Source: Hymenobacter daecheongensis DSM 21074 (GTDB lineage Bacteria; Bacteroidota; Bacteroidia; Cytophagales; Hymenobacteraceae). From it: 64,000 bases of DNA. Positions 49,738 through 58,675 of the stretch are shown here, piece after piece. The DNA lies in assembly GCF_900141805.1 (NCBI RefSeq), contig NZ_FQYN01000001.1:496001-560000 (forward strand). The letters run 5' to 3'. A program made the translations under genes and the position numbers. Every line of letters starts with the position of its first letter. The first letter of the stretch is position 1. The notes under the pieces were generated by a model. The model was not told where the DNA came from. It did not search any database and saw nothing but the letters and a program-made list of their open reading frames with translations.

Positions 49738-51492
49738 GTACTGCATCTGGTAGAGCTGCTGGTAGAAGCCGCCGTGGCGCAGCAGTTCCTCGTGGGTGCC
49801 GGCTTCCTTTATTTCGCCCCGATCCAGCACGATGATGCGGTCGGCTTTTTGGATGGTACTGAGGCGGTGAGCAATGACGAGCGAGGTGCGGCCCTGCATC
49901 AGCTTCTCGATGGCCTGCTGAATTAATTCCTCCGTCTCCGAATCGACTGACGACGTGGCTTCATCCAGAATGATGATGCGGGGCTGATACACCATCGCCC
50001 GCACGAAGCTGATGAGCTGGCGCTGGCCCACAGAAAGCGTAGCGCCGCGCTCCATCACGGGGTATTCCAGCCCGCCGGGCAGCCGCTCGATGAAGCGGCG
50101 GGCCCCTACCAAATCGGCGGCGGCCCAGATCTGCTCGTCGGTTATGTCCTTACTACCCAGCGTGATGTTGTCCTTGATGGTGCCGGCGAAGAGGAATACA
50201 TCCTGTAGCACCACACCGATGTGGCGGCGCAACTCCTTGAGGTCATATTCGCGCAGGTCGTGGCCGTCGATGGCAATGGTGCCTTTGTTGATTTCGTAGA
50301 AGCGGCTGAGCAGGTTGATGATGCTGGTTTTACCCGCGCCAGTAGCGCCCACGAAGGCGATGGTCTGGCCGGCCTGCACGCTGAAGTTCACGTCGCGCAA
50401 CACCCACTCTTCGTCGTTGTAGGCAAACCAGACGTGGTCGAACTGCACGTCGCCGCGGATGGTGGCCGGGGCGTACGTGCCGTTGTCGGCAATCAGCTCC
50501 TTGCTGTCGAGCAGTTTCAGTAGGCGCTCAGTGCTCACCAGGCCCAGCTGCAGCGTATTGAAGCGGTCGGCAATCTGGCGGATGGGGCGGAAGAACAGCG
50601 CATTATACATAATGAAGGCGATGAGCGCACCCTTGGAAATGGTGCCCTCAATCTGGCCCTGCGCGGCGTACCACACCAGCAGCCCCACCCCTACCGCCGC
50701 CAGCACTTCGGCCACCGGAAAGTAGATGCTGTAGTAGAGCACCGAACGAATATTGGCACGGGTGTGCTCCTGGTTGATGGCCTTGAACTTGGTGAATTCG
50801 CGCTCCTCGTTGTTGAAAATCTGCACCACGTTCATGCCCGTCAGGTGCTCCTGCACGAAGGAATTCAGATTGGCTACGGCCGTGCGCACTTCCTGAAACG
50901 ACTTTTTGACCTTCTCCTTAAACACGTAGGTGCTGAACAGCAGCAGCGGAATCACGGACAAGCTCACCAGCGTCAGCCGCCAGTCGATGTAGAACATGAA
51001 GGCCATGATGAACACCAGCTGCAGAATGTCGCCGATCATGGCCGCCAGCCCTTCGCTGAACACATCGGACAGCGTTTCCACGTCGGAGATGTTGCGCGTG
51101 ACGAGCACGCCGATGGGCGTGCGGTCGAAGAACTTGAGGCGCAGATTCAGAATGTGCTTGTAGAGGTCTACGCGAATGTCGCGCACGATGTACTGGCCCA
51201 GCCAGCCACCAAAGTAGGTTTGCAGGTAGCTAACCAGCGCATGGGCCACCAACAGCACCAGCAGCAGCCCAAACATCTTGTTCAGCCCCAGCATGTCGCC
51301 CTGCTCGATACTCACGTCCACCATCTGTTGAATCAGGAAGGGGCGCAGCGTGCCCAGCGCGGCGGTGGCCACGGTGAGGAAAATCAGGAAGTAGAACACG
51401 CGCCGATAGGGCCGCACGTACTGCATCAGCCGGCTCAGCACCTGCCAGTCGAAGATATTGCCGGTTTTGGTGGCGGTAGTTGCTTGCTCCAT
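49732..51492 (-). CDS. ABC exporter, fused permease and ATPase (MsbA-like)
   Basis: A 586-residue half-transporter. The transmembrane domain spans residues about 20-330 with six helices, including the loop motif FFDRTPIGVLVTRNISDVETL. The ATPase domain shows GATGAGKTSI (Walker A, near residue 385), LSVGQRQLISF (signature with LSxGQ), IIILDEATSSVD (Walker B) and AHRLSTIQ (H loop). It likely exports lipids or drugs as a homodimer. ATG at 51490-51492. The TAG stop adjoins a family C arm. Confidence 0.93.
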   Translation of the reverse strand: MEQATTATKTGNIFDWQVLSRLMQYVRPYRRVFYFLIFLTVATAALGTLRPFLIQQMVDVSIEQGDMLGLNKMFGLLLVLLVAHALVSYLQTYFGGWLGQYIVRDIRVDLYKHILNLRLKFFDRTPIGVLVTRNISDVETLSDVFSEGLAAMIGDILQLVFIMAFMFYIDWRLTLVSLSVIPLLLFSTYVFKEKVKKSFQEVRTAVANLNSFVQEHLTGMNVVQIFNNEEREFTKFKAINQEHTRANIRSVLYYSIYFPVAEVLAAVGVGLLVWYAAQGQIEGTISKGALIAFIMYNALFFRPIRQIADRFNTLQLGLVSTERLLKLLDSKELIADNGTYAPATIRGDVQFDHVWFAYNDEEWVLRDVNFSVQAGQTIAFVGATGAGKTSIINLLSRFYEINKGTIAIDGHDLREYDLKELRRHIGVVLQDVFLFAGTIKDNITLGSKDITDEQIWAAADLVGARRFIERLPGGLEYPVMERGATLSVGQRQLISFVRAMVYQPRIIILDEATSSVDSETEELIQQAIEKLMQGRTSLVIAHRLSTIQKADRIIVLDRGEIKEAGTHEELLRHGGFYQQLYQMQYR

Positions 51493-51537
51493 GGGTGTGC
51501 TTAGGGCTTATTCAATAGCGGGGCTTGTTACGGGTAT

Positions 51538-51577
51538 TGTCATGCTTGATCTGGCGTCTGCTTGTCGAAGCATGACA
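51538..51577. repeat. Short inverted repeat with GTCAT terminus
   Basis: TGTCATGCTTGATC ... CGAAGCATGACA, 40 bases. The ends are an inverted repeat of TGTCATGCTT with GTCAT as in families A, B and D. It lies between the start of the ABC gene and the truA stop. Confidence 0.5.
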
Positions 51578-51618
51578 GTTCTGGATAACCAATAAAAGCC
51601 CGCCAAGTTGCCTGCCTC

Positions 51619-52416
51619 TCAACGAGGCCGTCCCGCAAAATACGGCATTCCGACCGGCGCGGCCGTCTCGGGCACCAAGCCTTCCGGATACTCCACGCGG
51701 CTCAGAAACAGCCCTTGGGCCGGCGCGGCGCTGCCCGCATCTACCCGGTTCTGGGCCAATAAAATGGCTTTAAACTCCGCGGGCGTGATTTTGCCGCGAC
51801 CCACGGCCAGCAGCGTGCCCACCACCAGCCGCACCATGCCGCGCACAAAGCGGTTGGCCCGGATGCGGAACACCAGCCCGCCCGGTGCCTCGTGCCAGCC
51901 CGCCTCGTAGCAGGTGCAGACGTAATGATTTTCGCCCCCCTTCACCTTCGAGAAGCTGGTAAAATCGAAGGAGCCAATCATACTGGCCGCCGCTTCGTTC
52001 ATGGCCGCTACGTCGGGTTGGCGGTCGAGGTAGAGGCTGTGGCCCACGCTGAACGGGTCGGGCACGGTGCGCACGTGGTACTCGTAGGTGCGGGCCTCGG
52101 CATCGAAGCGGGCGTGGGCGCGGGCCGGCACCGGGTGCAGCAGGCGCGTAGCAATATCCTTGGGCAGGGCACGGTTGAGGCGGTACACCACGGTAGCCTC
52201 ATCCAGCCCAGCGGGCAGCTCGGCATCAAAGTGAATCACCTGGTGGCTGGCGTGCACGCCGGTATCGGTGCGGCCGCTGCCCAGCGTGCTGATGGGCTGG
52301 CGCAGCACCTGCGCCAGGCAGCGCTCCACTTCCCGCTGCACCGTAAGCGTGTTGGGCTGCACCTGCCAGCCGTGGTAAAGCGTGCCGTCGTAGGCCAGAT
52401 GAAGGAAATACCTCAC
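51619..52416 (-). CDS. truA: tRNA pseudouridine(38-40) synthase
   Basis: A 265-residue TruA enzyme modifying the tRNA anticodon arm. LHLAYDGTLYHGWQVQP near the N-terminus, the catalytic-Asp motif GSGRTDTGVHA (Asp near residue 50), EARTYEYHV and FRIRANRFVRGMVRLVVG are family hallmarks. The frame is open 29 codons upstream, but these are a word-array repeat (giving LNSEFLIPNSEF). GTG at 52414-52416 (VRYFLHLAYDG) places the N-terminus correctly. Confidence 0.95.
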   Translation of the reverse strand: MRYFLHLAYDGTLYHGWQVQPNTLTVQREVERCLAQVLRQPISTLGSGRTDTGVHASHQVIHFDAELPAGLDEATVVYRLNRALPKDIATRLLHPVPARAHARFDAEARTYEYHVRTVPDPFSVGHSLYLDRQPDVAAMNEAAASMIGSFDFTSFSKVKGGENHYVCTCYEAGWHEAPGGLVFRIRANRFVRGMVRLVVGTLLAVGRGKITPAEFKAILLAQNRVDAGSAAPAQGLFLSRVEYPEGLVPETAAPVGMPYFAGRPR

Positions 52417-52419
52417 TTG

Positions 52420-52528
52420 TTGGAATTCTGAATTAGGAATTAAGAATTCTGAATTGAGTAGAACAACGAATTCCTCTGCTCCGATGGACCAGCGACAATT
52501 CATAATTCAGAATTCAACATTCAGACTT
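52420..52528. repeat. Word-array inverted repeat, 7-nt word GAATTNN
   Basis: The plus-strand arm reads GAATTCT, GAATTAG, GAATTAA, GAATTCT, GAATTGA. The other arm, on the minus strand, reads TGAATGT, TGAATTC, TGAATTATGAATTG. The period is 7. The upstream GNAT gene stops inside it and truA starts four bases after it. Confidence 0.85.
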
Positions 52529-53081
52529 TGAGCAACGCGAACAACAGCGCGTCCAGCGTTTCACCGTCTTTGGTGATGCTCTGGCGTAAGCGGCCTTCAA
52601 GCGCGTAGCCGGCCTTTTCCAGCACCCGCGCCGAGCCGGCATTGCGGGCAAAGATGGAGGCATAGAGCCGACAGACATCAAAATGCGCAAATGTATAGTC
52701 CGACAGCGCCCGCACGGCCGCCGTGGCAATGCCGCGCCCCCAGTACGCCCGCCCCAGCCAATACCCGATTTCGGCGCTCCGGTGGTGAACATCCGTCTGA
52801 AAAAGGATACTGATGCTGCCTACCGCCGCGCCGTCTACTTCAAAAGCCAGATGAATATCCGGGGATTTCGGGCGCGTCGCGAAGCTGATGTACTGCTGCG
52901 CGTCGGCCAGCGTGTAGGGGTGCGGAAACACGTCCCGTAAGTTCAGCCACACGCCCCGGTCGTTGGCGTGAGCGGCCAGACCAGGCGCATCCGTTGCCAG
53001 CCAGGGCCGCAGCCGCACGCCCGCCACCGGCAGCGCCAGCGTGGGGCGCAAAGCGTTATCGGTGACGATGGGCGCGGCCAT
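52521..53081 (-). CDS. GNAT acetyltransferase
   Basis: A 186-residue RimJ/RimL-type acetyltransferase. VRLRPWLATDAPGLAAHAND at the N-terminus, AEIGYWLGRAYWGRGIATAAVRALSDYTF with the acetyl-CoA loop (RGIATAA), and FARNAGSARVLEKAGYALEG are typical. ATG at 53079-53081 leaves four bases after the thiolase stop; an alternative start at 53099 would overlap the thiolase by 14 bases. The TGA stop is part of a repeat word. Confidence 0.9.
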   Translation of the reverse strand: MAAPIVTDNALRPTLALPVAGVRLRPWLATDAPGLAAHANDRGVWLNLRDVFPHPYTLADAQQYISFATRPKSPDIHLAFEVDGAAVGSISILFQTDVHHRSAEIGYWLGRAYWGRGIATAAVRALSDYTFAHFDVCRLYASIFARNAGSARVLEKAGYALEGRLRQSITKDGETLDALLFALLKV

Positions 53082-53085
53082 CAGC

Positions 53086-54288
53086 CTAGAGCTTTTCAAA
53101 AACCATGGCCGCGCCCTGCCCCACGCCCACGCAGAGCGTGGCCAGGCCGTAGCGCACGCCTTCGCGGCGCTGCATCTCGTGCATCAAGGTAGCCGTGATG
53201 CGGGCCCCGCTGGCCCCGAGCGGGTGCCCAATGGCAATAGAGCCGCCGTTCACGTTCACTTTCTCCGGGTTCAGATCCAGGTCGCGCAGGCAGGCAATGG
53301 TCTGGGAGGCAAAGGCTTCGTTCAGCTCAATCAGGTCCAGATCCGCCACCGTCAGGCCAGCGCGCTGCAGAGCTTTCTGAGTGGCCGGCACCGGCCCGAT
53401 GCCCATCAGGGCCGGATCGACGCCCGCCACGGCCGTGGCCATAATGCGGGCCAGCGGCTTCAGATTGTAGCGCTTCAAGGCTTCCTCACTCACTACCAGC
53501 ACGGCCGCGGCCCCGTCGTTGATGCCCGACGAGTTGCCGGCCGTCACGGTGCCATCTACGGGCAGAAAGGCGGGGCGAATGCTGGCCAGCTTCTCCATCG
53601 AAGATAAGCGCGGGGGCTCGTCGGCATCAAACAAAGCCGTGTCGCCCTTCGGATTGGGCACGAACACAGGCACGATTTCGCGGCGAAAACGGCCTTTTTC
53701 CAGGGCCCGCTGGTATTTGCGCTGCGAGTGAAAGGCGTACTCATCCTGCTCCTGCCGCGTGATGCCGTATTTGCGGGCCACGTTCTCGGCCGTTTCGCCC
53801 ATCGTGTAGGGGTGGTGAAGCTTGGAGAGCTTGTGGTTGGTGAAGCGCCAACCCAACGTAGTATCGTGGGCCGTCAGCTCGCGGCCAAACGCCGTTTCCG
53901 ACTTGGCCATCACAAACGGGGCGCGGGTCATGTTTTCGGAGCCACCGGCGAGGTACACGTCGCCCTCGCCGCACCGAATGGCGCGGGAAGCATCGATGAT
54001 GCTCTGCAGGCCCGAAGCGCAGAGCCGGTTTACGGTGATGCCGGGCACCGTGATGGGCAGCCCGGCCAGCAGCGCGGCCATACGGGCCACGTTGCGGTTG
54101 TCTTCGCCGGCCTGGTTGGCAGCGCCCATTATCACGTCTTCTACGGCCGATTTATCCAGGGAAGGATTACGGCGCAGCAACTCGCGCAGCACGTGCGCGG
54201 CCAGGTCGTCGGGGCGCACGCTGCTGAGGGCACCCCCGAATTTGCCGATGGGAGTGCGGACGGCGTCCACGATATAAGCAGTTTGCAT
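53086..54288 (-). CDS. Thiolase (acetyl-CoA/3-oxoadipyl-CoA acyltransferase type)
   Basis: A 400-residue thiolase. The acylated cysteine is in [10 protein letters not shown] near residue 90. The C-terminal [17 protein letters not shown] (His) and [11 protein letters not shown] (second Cys) complete the site. The N-terminal stretch [22 protein letters not shown] and [20 protein letters not shown] are closer to PcaF/PaaJ (3-oxoadipyl-CoA thiolase) than to PhaA, as I recall those sequences. Without aromatic degradation genes nearby, a general acetyl-CoA acyltransferase role remains possible. ATG at 54286-54288. Confidence 0.92.
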   Translation of the reverse strand: MQTAYIVDAVRTPIGKFGGALSSVRPDDLAAHVLRELLRRNPSLDKSAVEDVIMGAANQAGEDNRNVARMAALLAGLPITVPGITVNRLCASGLQSIIDASRAIRCGEGDVYLAGGSENMTRAPFVMAKSETAFGRELTAHDTTLGWRFTNHKLSKLHHPYTMGETAENVARKYGITRQEQDEYAFHSQRKYQRALEKGRFRREIVPVFVPNPKGDTALFDADEPPRLSSMEKLASIRPAFLPVDGTVTAGNSSGINDGAAAVLVVSEEALKRYNLKPLARIMATAVAGVDPALMGIGPVPATQKALQRAGLTVADLDLIELNEAFASQTIACLRDLDLNPEKVNVNGGSIAIGHPLGASGARITATLMHEMQRREGVRYGLATLCVGVGQGAAMVFEKL

Positions 54289-54323
54289 TAGGTTGAAATG
54301 CGGTTATTCCGATCGTTGTTGGC

Positions 54324-54331
54324 TACTTTTG
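54324..54331 (+). promoter_or_regulatory. -7 promoter box of the DUF4293 gene
   Basis: TACTTTTG matches TAnnTTTG. It lies 48 bases before the ATG at 54380 and so supports that start over earlier ones. Confidence 0.45.
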
Positions 54332-54379
54332 CCCGCCTGCCACCCAATCGGGCAGGGCCGAACTGATTCAACCACAAAG

Positions 54380-54856
54380 ATGATACAAAGAATTCAAAGC
54401 GTGTTTCTGCTGCTGCTGGCGCTGGCCATGCTCAGCGTGCTGTTCCTGCCCCTGTGGAGCAAGCTCGACCCTCTCAGCAACCAGGAACTGGTACTCACCG
54501 CCACCAAGCTAACCTACGCCCACGCCGACGCGGGCATGTCGGTGCCCACACCTACCTACATCATTGCCGTGCTGGCCGTGGCCTCGGCGGCGGTGGCGCT
54601 GTTCGAGATTTTCCAGTTCCGCAACCGCTTCCTGCAGCTCAAATTGGGCATTCTCAACTTCCTGCTCATCGTGGCCACCATCGGCGCGAGCTTCTACTTT
54701 TCGGGAGTAGGCGAGAAAATGCTCAACATCAAAATCCCCGGCACCTTCGAAGCCGGCTTCTACCTGCCCACCCTGGCCCTGATGCTGAACCTGCTGGCCA
54801 ACCGCTTCATCCGCCGCGACGAGCAGCTGGTGCGCTCAATTGACCGGCTGCGCTAG
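54380..54856 (+). CDS. DUF4293 membrane protein
   Basis: A 158-residue protein with four membrane segments: MIQRIQSVFLLLLALAMLSVLFLPLW, TYIIAVLAVASAAVALFEIF, LGILNFLLIVATIGASFYF and GFYLPTLALMLNLLANRFI. The start MIQRIQSV and the FRNRFLQLKLG segment are characteristic of DUF4293, found only in Bacteroidota as far as I know. Function unknown. ATG at 54380-54382. Confidence 0.88.
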   Translation: MIQRIQSVFLLLLALAMLSVLFLPLWSKLDPLSNQELVLTATKLTYAHADAGMSVPTPTYIIAVLAVASAAVALFEIFQFRNRFLQLKLGILNFLLIVATIGASFYFSGVGEKMLNIKIPGTFEAGFYLPTLALMLNLLANRFIRRDEQLVRSIDRLR

Positions 54857-54893
54857 GTTATAAGCCGCAAGTTTTAAGCTGCAAACCACAAGC
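54857..54893. repeat. Single word-array arm, 7-nt word AAGCTGC
   Basis: AAGCCGC, AAGTTTT, AAGCTGC, AAACCAC, AAGCTT directly after the DUF4293 stop. The word matches the inverted repeat at 38327, but I do not see the second arm here. Confidence 0.6.
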
Positions 54894-54960
54894 TTCTGGG
54901 GTTTAGTTGTCTGTGGTCCGCGCTACTCCTGGCTAGCCATTTGAGCTGTCATTTACACTC

Positions 54961-55000
54961 ACAAAAAAGGCTTCCGTGCCGTACGGAAGCCTTTTTTGTG
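54961..55000. terminator. Bidirectional terminator
   Basis: ACAAAAAAGGCTTCCGT and its inverse around a short loop, with A and T runs on the two sides. It serves the convergent DUF4293 and DUF4476 genes. Confidence 0.85.
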
Positions 55001-55014
55001 CTTTAAAAGCTCGC

Positions 55015-55812
55015 TCAATTCCGGCCACCACCCACGGCCCGCTGCACTTCCTGCACGCTCGACTGAAAGTCGAAGGCATCATACAAGCGGTAGAAATTCT
55101 GCCGGTCGGCTACGTGCGGGTAAGCGTATTTGGCCAGCTCCACCCGCGAGGTTTCAAAGTCGAAGCTGGCCAGCAGCAGTTTCAGGTCGTTGGCTTGAAT
55201 ATAGGACTGCTCCAGCGCCTGCTTCGCGATGCTGAGGCGGTTGCTGTCGAAGGAGGTACGTTTGAGGGTTTCGGCCAGCTGGTCTACGTCCTGCGGGCGT
55301 AGCACGCGGTTGCGGTCAGCCCCGCCGTATGGGTCGCCGTAGGGGCCGGAGCCGCCGGCGGGTGGGCCGCCGTAGCCATCGGCAGGCAAGTCGCGGTCCT
55401 CGTCGCGGTAGCCGTAGTCCTGCTCATACTCGTCCTCACGGCCGCCGTGCTGGTAGCCGCCGTATCCGGGGCCGCAACGCAGCGCCACGGCGGCCACTTT
55501 GCGCAGCTGGGGCGGGTAGCCGGAGCGCGTAATCAGCACGAAGCTGGTTTCCAGGCCGGGGTCCAGGAATACGCGGGTGCGAAAGCTGTAGGGCCGGCCG
55601 TAGGGGGTCGGCAGCAGAAACTCGGCCCAGTGGTAACCGGGCGCGAGACGGTCGAGGTGAATCTGGGTGGTGCCGCGGCTGAGCGGGCGGCCATCGAAGA
55701 TAAGCCGGAACGGCAGGCCGCGCTCCGAGGCAAAATTGACGTTGGCCGGCGCGGCCCGCAGGCCGGCGGCCAGCAGCAGCAATGTAAGGCTGAGAAGTAG
55801 GGCTTTTTTCAT
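55015..55812 (-). CDS. Exported DUF4476 protein
   Basis: A 265-residue secreted protein. The signal peptide MKKALLLSLTLLLLAAGLRA precedes a beta-rich domain (residues about 22-110) with NFASERGLPFRLIFDGRPL. A Gly/Tyr/Asp-rich disordered linker follows (about 120-165). The C-terminal DUF4476 domain (VDQLAETLKRTSFDSNRLSIAKQALEQSYI ... LLASFDFETSRVELAKYAYPHV) is clear. Function unknown. ATG at 55810-55812; a terminator precedes the gene on the coding side. Confidence 0.88.
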   Translation of the reverse strand: MKKALLLSLTLLLLAAGLRAAPANVNFASERGLPFRLIFDGRPLSRGTTQIHLDRLAPGYHWAEFLLPTPYGRPYSFRTRVFLDPGLETSFVLITRSGYPPQLRKVAAVALRCGPGYGGYQHGGREDEYEQDYGYRDEDRDLPADGYGGPPAGGSGPYGDPYGGADRNRVLRPQDVDQLAETLKRTSFDSNRLSIAKQALEQSYIQANDLKLLLASFDFETSRVELAKYAYPHVADRQNFYRLYDAFDFQSSVQEVQRAVGGGRN

Positions 55813-55962
55813 GACAATGGCAACTGGCGCGAAAGCCATTCAGCAGCTCTCGTCGGGCAGCCAAAGCCAAGGATTATGCCACAATCGGAACTTTACGACC
55901 CGCACCAGCCCGTCGCCCCCGCTTTCGGCCAGATACTCTGCCTTCGTGGCCCCAACAAGCAA

Positions 55963-55996
55963 AAAAGGGCCTGCATCCGTGAATGCAGGCCCTTTT
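55963..55996 (-). terminator. Intrinsic terminator of the OmpA-family gene
   Basis: AAAAGGGCCTGCAT pairs with ATGCAGGCCCTTT; on the minus strand TTTTTT follows. It lies 24 bases beyond the stop. Confidence 0.85.
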
Positions 55997-56019
55997 AGCC
56001 ATCGAGCTACCGCTAGCGG

Positions 56020-57948
56020 CTATTCGTCGATCTTGGTCACTTTGAACTCCGTACGGCGGTTGCGCTGGAATTCGTCTTCGGTTTTGGCGGCCTTCAGCAC
56101 GGGGCGGGTTTCGCCGTAGCCTTTGGCCGTAATCCGGCTCTTGTCGATGCCCTTGCTGATGATGTAGTCTACGGCTGACTGTGCCCGCTTCTGCGACAGT
56201 GCCATGTTATAGGCATCCTTGCCGCGTGAGTCGGTGTGCGAGCTTAGCTCGATGGTGATTTTGGGGTTGTCCACCAGCGTCTGCACCATCTTGTCCAGCT
56301 CCAGAGCTGCGTCGGGCCTGATATCAGCCTTGTCGTAATCGTAGAAAATGTTTTCGACCACAATGGCCTTGTTCTTCACAATCTTGGTGAGCGTGAGCGT
56401 GACGGGCACGCGCACGTCGTTCATCTCGTTGGGCAGCTGGTCCTGAGTTGGCTTGCGGCCAATGGTGCTCACCGAGTTGCGGGCCGTGAAGTAACCGGCG
56501 CGGTCGGCCAGCAGGCCGTAGCTGGCGGCCGCTGAATCCAGCTTGATGCTGAACTTGCCATCAGCGCCGGTGGTCACTTCCTGCAGCTTCTGGCCGGTAG
56601 TGCTCAGCAGCGCCACGGTTTCGTTGGCCACGGGCAGGGTTTCGCCGGTCTTGTCGTTGCGCTCCAGCAGCGTGCCATCGGCGTAGAACGTGACTAGCTT
56701 CAGCAGCTTTTTGTGGAACATGTACAGGTCGTCGGAGCCCTTGCCGCCGGCGCGGTTCGAGGAAAACACGCCCATGTCCTTGCCCGTGAAGTAGGGAGCA
56801 AAGTCGTCGCCGTTGCTGTTGATGGGCGCACCCAGGTTCTTCACTTTGCCCTTCTCCACCATAAAGATGTCGAGCTTGCCGAGGCCAGCGTGCCCGTCGG
56901 AGGAGAAGTAGAGCGTGCCATCGGGTGCCACGGCCGGGAAGTTGTCGTTGCCGGCCGTGTTGATCTGGTCGCCCAGGTTTTCGGCGGGCGAAAAGCGGCC
57001 GTTGGGGCTCATCGTGGCCTTATACAGGTCGATGCCGCCCAGCCCGCCCTTGCGGCCCGAAGCGAAATACAGCGTTTGGCCGTCGGGAGCAAATACCGGC
57101 GAGAAGTCGTCGGCGGTCCGGTCGTTGATGTTGATGAGCTTGGGCTCTTCCCACACGCCGTTTTTGTAAAACGACGACCACAGATCCACGCTCAGGTAGC
57201 CTTTCTTCGAGCCGTTGTTGGAGCGGGCAAACACCACCATCTTACCGTCGGGCGAGTAGGTGGCGCTGGCTTCGTGCTTGTCGTCGCTGTTGAACAGGGG
57301 CTCGAGCTTGCGCACGGTGCCGCCCGTCATCTTGGCCGCATCATCAAATTTGATGGCGTACAGGTCGTTAAATCCTTCGCCGTTGCCGGCGTACTTCTTG
57401 CCTTCGCGCCCCGAGGCAAACACCAGCTCCTTGGTTTCCGGCATCATGGTCGCGCTGAAATCGGAGGAAGGCGAGTTCACCTGATCCAGCGCCATGATTT
57501 CGTTGTTGGTGACCATGGCCACGATGTCCTTGCCGGCGCGGGCATTTTTGGCTTCCATCTCGGCGCGGGCGGCCAGCGTGCGGTTGGCCCCACTCTGGGC
57601 GTAGCTGTCAAATTGGGTAGCCGCCTCGTCAAATTTGCCGTTGGCTTTCAGAGCCAGCCCGTAGTAGAACGGGGCTTCGCCGGCCTTCACTCCCCCATCA
57701 ATGGCGGCCTTGTAGAAAGGCTCGGCCTGCTCAATGCGGTTCGAGAGCCGGTAGGCCTCTCCCACCCGGTAGTTGGAGGTTGCCACGTTTTTGCCGTGGG
57801 CTACGTCCGCCTTGTAAAGCTCAATGGCCGTTTCATACTCGCCGCGGGCAAACCGCTTGTCCGCTTTGCTCAGGCTGCCAGAAGCTGCGCAGCCGTTCAG
57901 CAGGGCAGCGGAGCCCGCCGCAACGCATACAAATAGTAATTTCCTCAT
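56020..57948 (-). CDS. OmpA-family lipoprotein with TPR and PD40 repeats (PorE-like layout)
   Basis: A 642-residue lipoprotein (lipobox LLNGC, Cys20). Order of domains: TPR-like repeats (residues about 25-130), six-bladed PD40/WD40-like propeller (about 150-430: SATMMPETKELVFASGREG, ASATYSPDGKMVVFARSNN, FSPVFAPDGQTLYFASGRKGG, FPAVAPDGTLYFSSDGHAG), a carboxypeptidase-regulatory-like domain (about 445-520), and a C-terminal OmpA peptidoglycan-binding domain (ITIELSSHTDSRGKDAYNMALSQKRAQSAVDYI). The same order is known for PorE of the type IX secretion system, so a T9SS or cell-wall anchoring role is plausible. ATG at 57946-57948. Confidence 0.9.
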   Translation of the reverse strand: MRKLLFVCVAAGSAALLNGCAASGSLSKADKRFARGEYETAIELYKADVAHGKNVATSNYRVGEAYRLSNRIEQAEPFYKAAIDGGVKAGEAPFYYGLALKANGKFDEAATQFDSYAQSGANRTLAARAEMEAKNARAGKDIVAMVTNNEIMALDQVNSPSSDFSATMMPETKELVFASGREGKKYAGNGEGFNDLYAIKFDDAAKMTGGTVRKLEPLFNSDDKHEASATYSPDGKMVVFARSNNGSKKGYLSVDLWSSFYKNGVWEEPKLININDRTADDFSPVFAPDGQTLYFASGRKGGLGGIDLYKATMSPNGRFSPAENLGDQINTAGNDNFPAVAPDGTLYFSSDGHAGLGKLDIFMVEKGKVKNLGAPINSNGDDFAPYFTGKDMGVFSSNRAGGKGSDDLYMFHKKLLKLVTFYADGTLLERNDKTGETLPVANETVALLSTTGQKLQEVTTGADGKFSIKLDSAAASYGLLADRAGYFTARNSVSTIGRKPTQDQLPNEMNDVRVPVTLTLTKIVKNKAIVVENIFYDYDKADIRPDAALELDKMVQTLVDNPKITIELSSHTDSRGKDAYNMALSQKRAQSAVDYIISKGIDKSRITAKGYGETRPVLKAAKTEDEFQRNRRTEFKVTKIDE

Positions 57949-58021
57949 GGGTGGTGGGGTGGAATAAAATACAGAGAAGGCGCTGTATCCGGCCAACTTG
58001 AGCCTAGCAATAATACTAAGT

Positions 58022-58546
58022 TTACCTATGATTTCTGCTAGGGTCCTGGTTTTTTGCTTCGGCGGCAAAATACTTAGCCAGCCAGGTAGTGGCGGCCGGG
58101 GCCGGCCAGGCCTGCTGCAGCTGTCCGCGCTGGGCTATCGTATTATCAAAATAGAGCGTTTCAGGAGTCAGCGTTCCGTCGGCTACAGCCTGGCGCAACT
58201 CCTGGCGGCCCAGCAGCCGCACCTCTCCCCCCACCAAAAACGCCAGCCGCGACTTTTCCAGCAGCTCCACGCCCAACTGCTGCTCTACCTGCTGCACAAA
58301 GCGTACCGAGGCATCGATGGAGCAGCCGCTGGCATCGGCCACGGCTTCGTTCAGACCGATAACCAGAAACTGCCGATGCAGAATGGCCGCGGAAGCCTGC
58401 AACGTACGGCCGTGGCTGGTCCAGGCCTCCGCAAACTGCGCCAGGGCTGGCTGTACGGCGGCTATTTCGGCGGCCGTGAGCGGGCGGCCGGCCTGATAAA
58501 TCCAGATGCGGGCCGCATCTGGTAATTGATCGAAAGGAACAAACAT
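58022..58546 (-). CDS. Conserved Bacteroidota protein of unknown function
   Basis: A 174-residue cytoplasmic protein. The N-terminus MFVPFDQLPDAARIWIYQAGRPLTAAE, HGRTLQASAAILHRQFLVIGLNEAVADASGCSIDASVRFVQQVE (landmark regions) and the C-terminal ETLYFDNTIAQ are, from memory, shared by a Bacteroidota family often labelled ABC transporter ATPase. No Walker motif is present, so that label is unsupported. ATG at 58544-58546. The gene precedes the OmpA-family gene with a 73-base gap. Confidence 0.75.
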   Translation of the reverse strand: MFVPFDQLPDAARIWIYQAGRPLTAAEIAAVQPALAQFAEAWTSHGRTLQASAAILHRQFLVIGLNEAVADASGCSIDASVRFVQQVEQQLGVELLEKSRLAFLVGGEVRLLGRQELRQAVADGTLTPETLYFDNTIAQRGQLQQAWPAPAATTWLAKYFAAEAKNQDPSRNHR

Positions 58547-58616
58547 GGGTTGGGGTCTTGGTTGCTTAGGAACTTGGGGCGAGTGTAACGGGCTGATGAT
58601 TCCTAATTCCTACAAA

Positions 58617-58655
58617 ATAAACAGCCCCGGCCAGAAGTTCCGGCCGGGGCTGTTT
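58617..58655 (-). terminator. Intrinsic terminator of the Fe-S protein gene
   Basis: AAACAGCCCCGGCC pairs with GGCCGGGGCTGTTT; on the minus strand a TTTATTTT run follows. It lies 20 bases beyond the stop. Confidence 0.82.
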
Positions 58656-58675
58656 GCAGTGGGTTGAAAGGACGG

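Noticed and set aside
58022-58546. Name ABC transporter ATPase for the 174-residue protein
   Set aside because: No Walker A, Walker B or signature motif is present.
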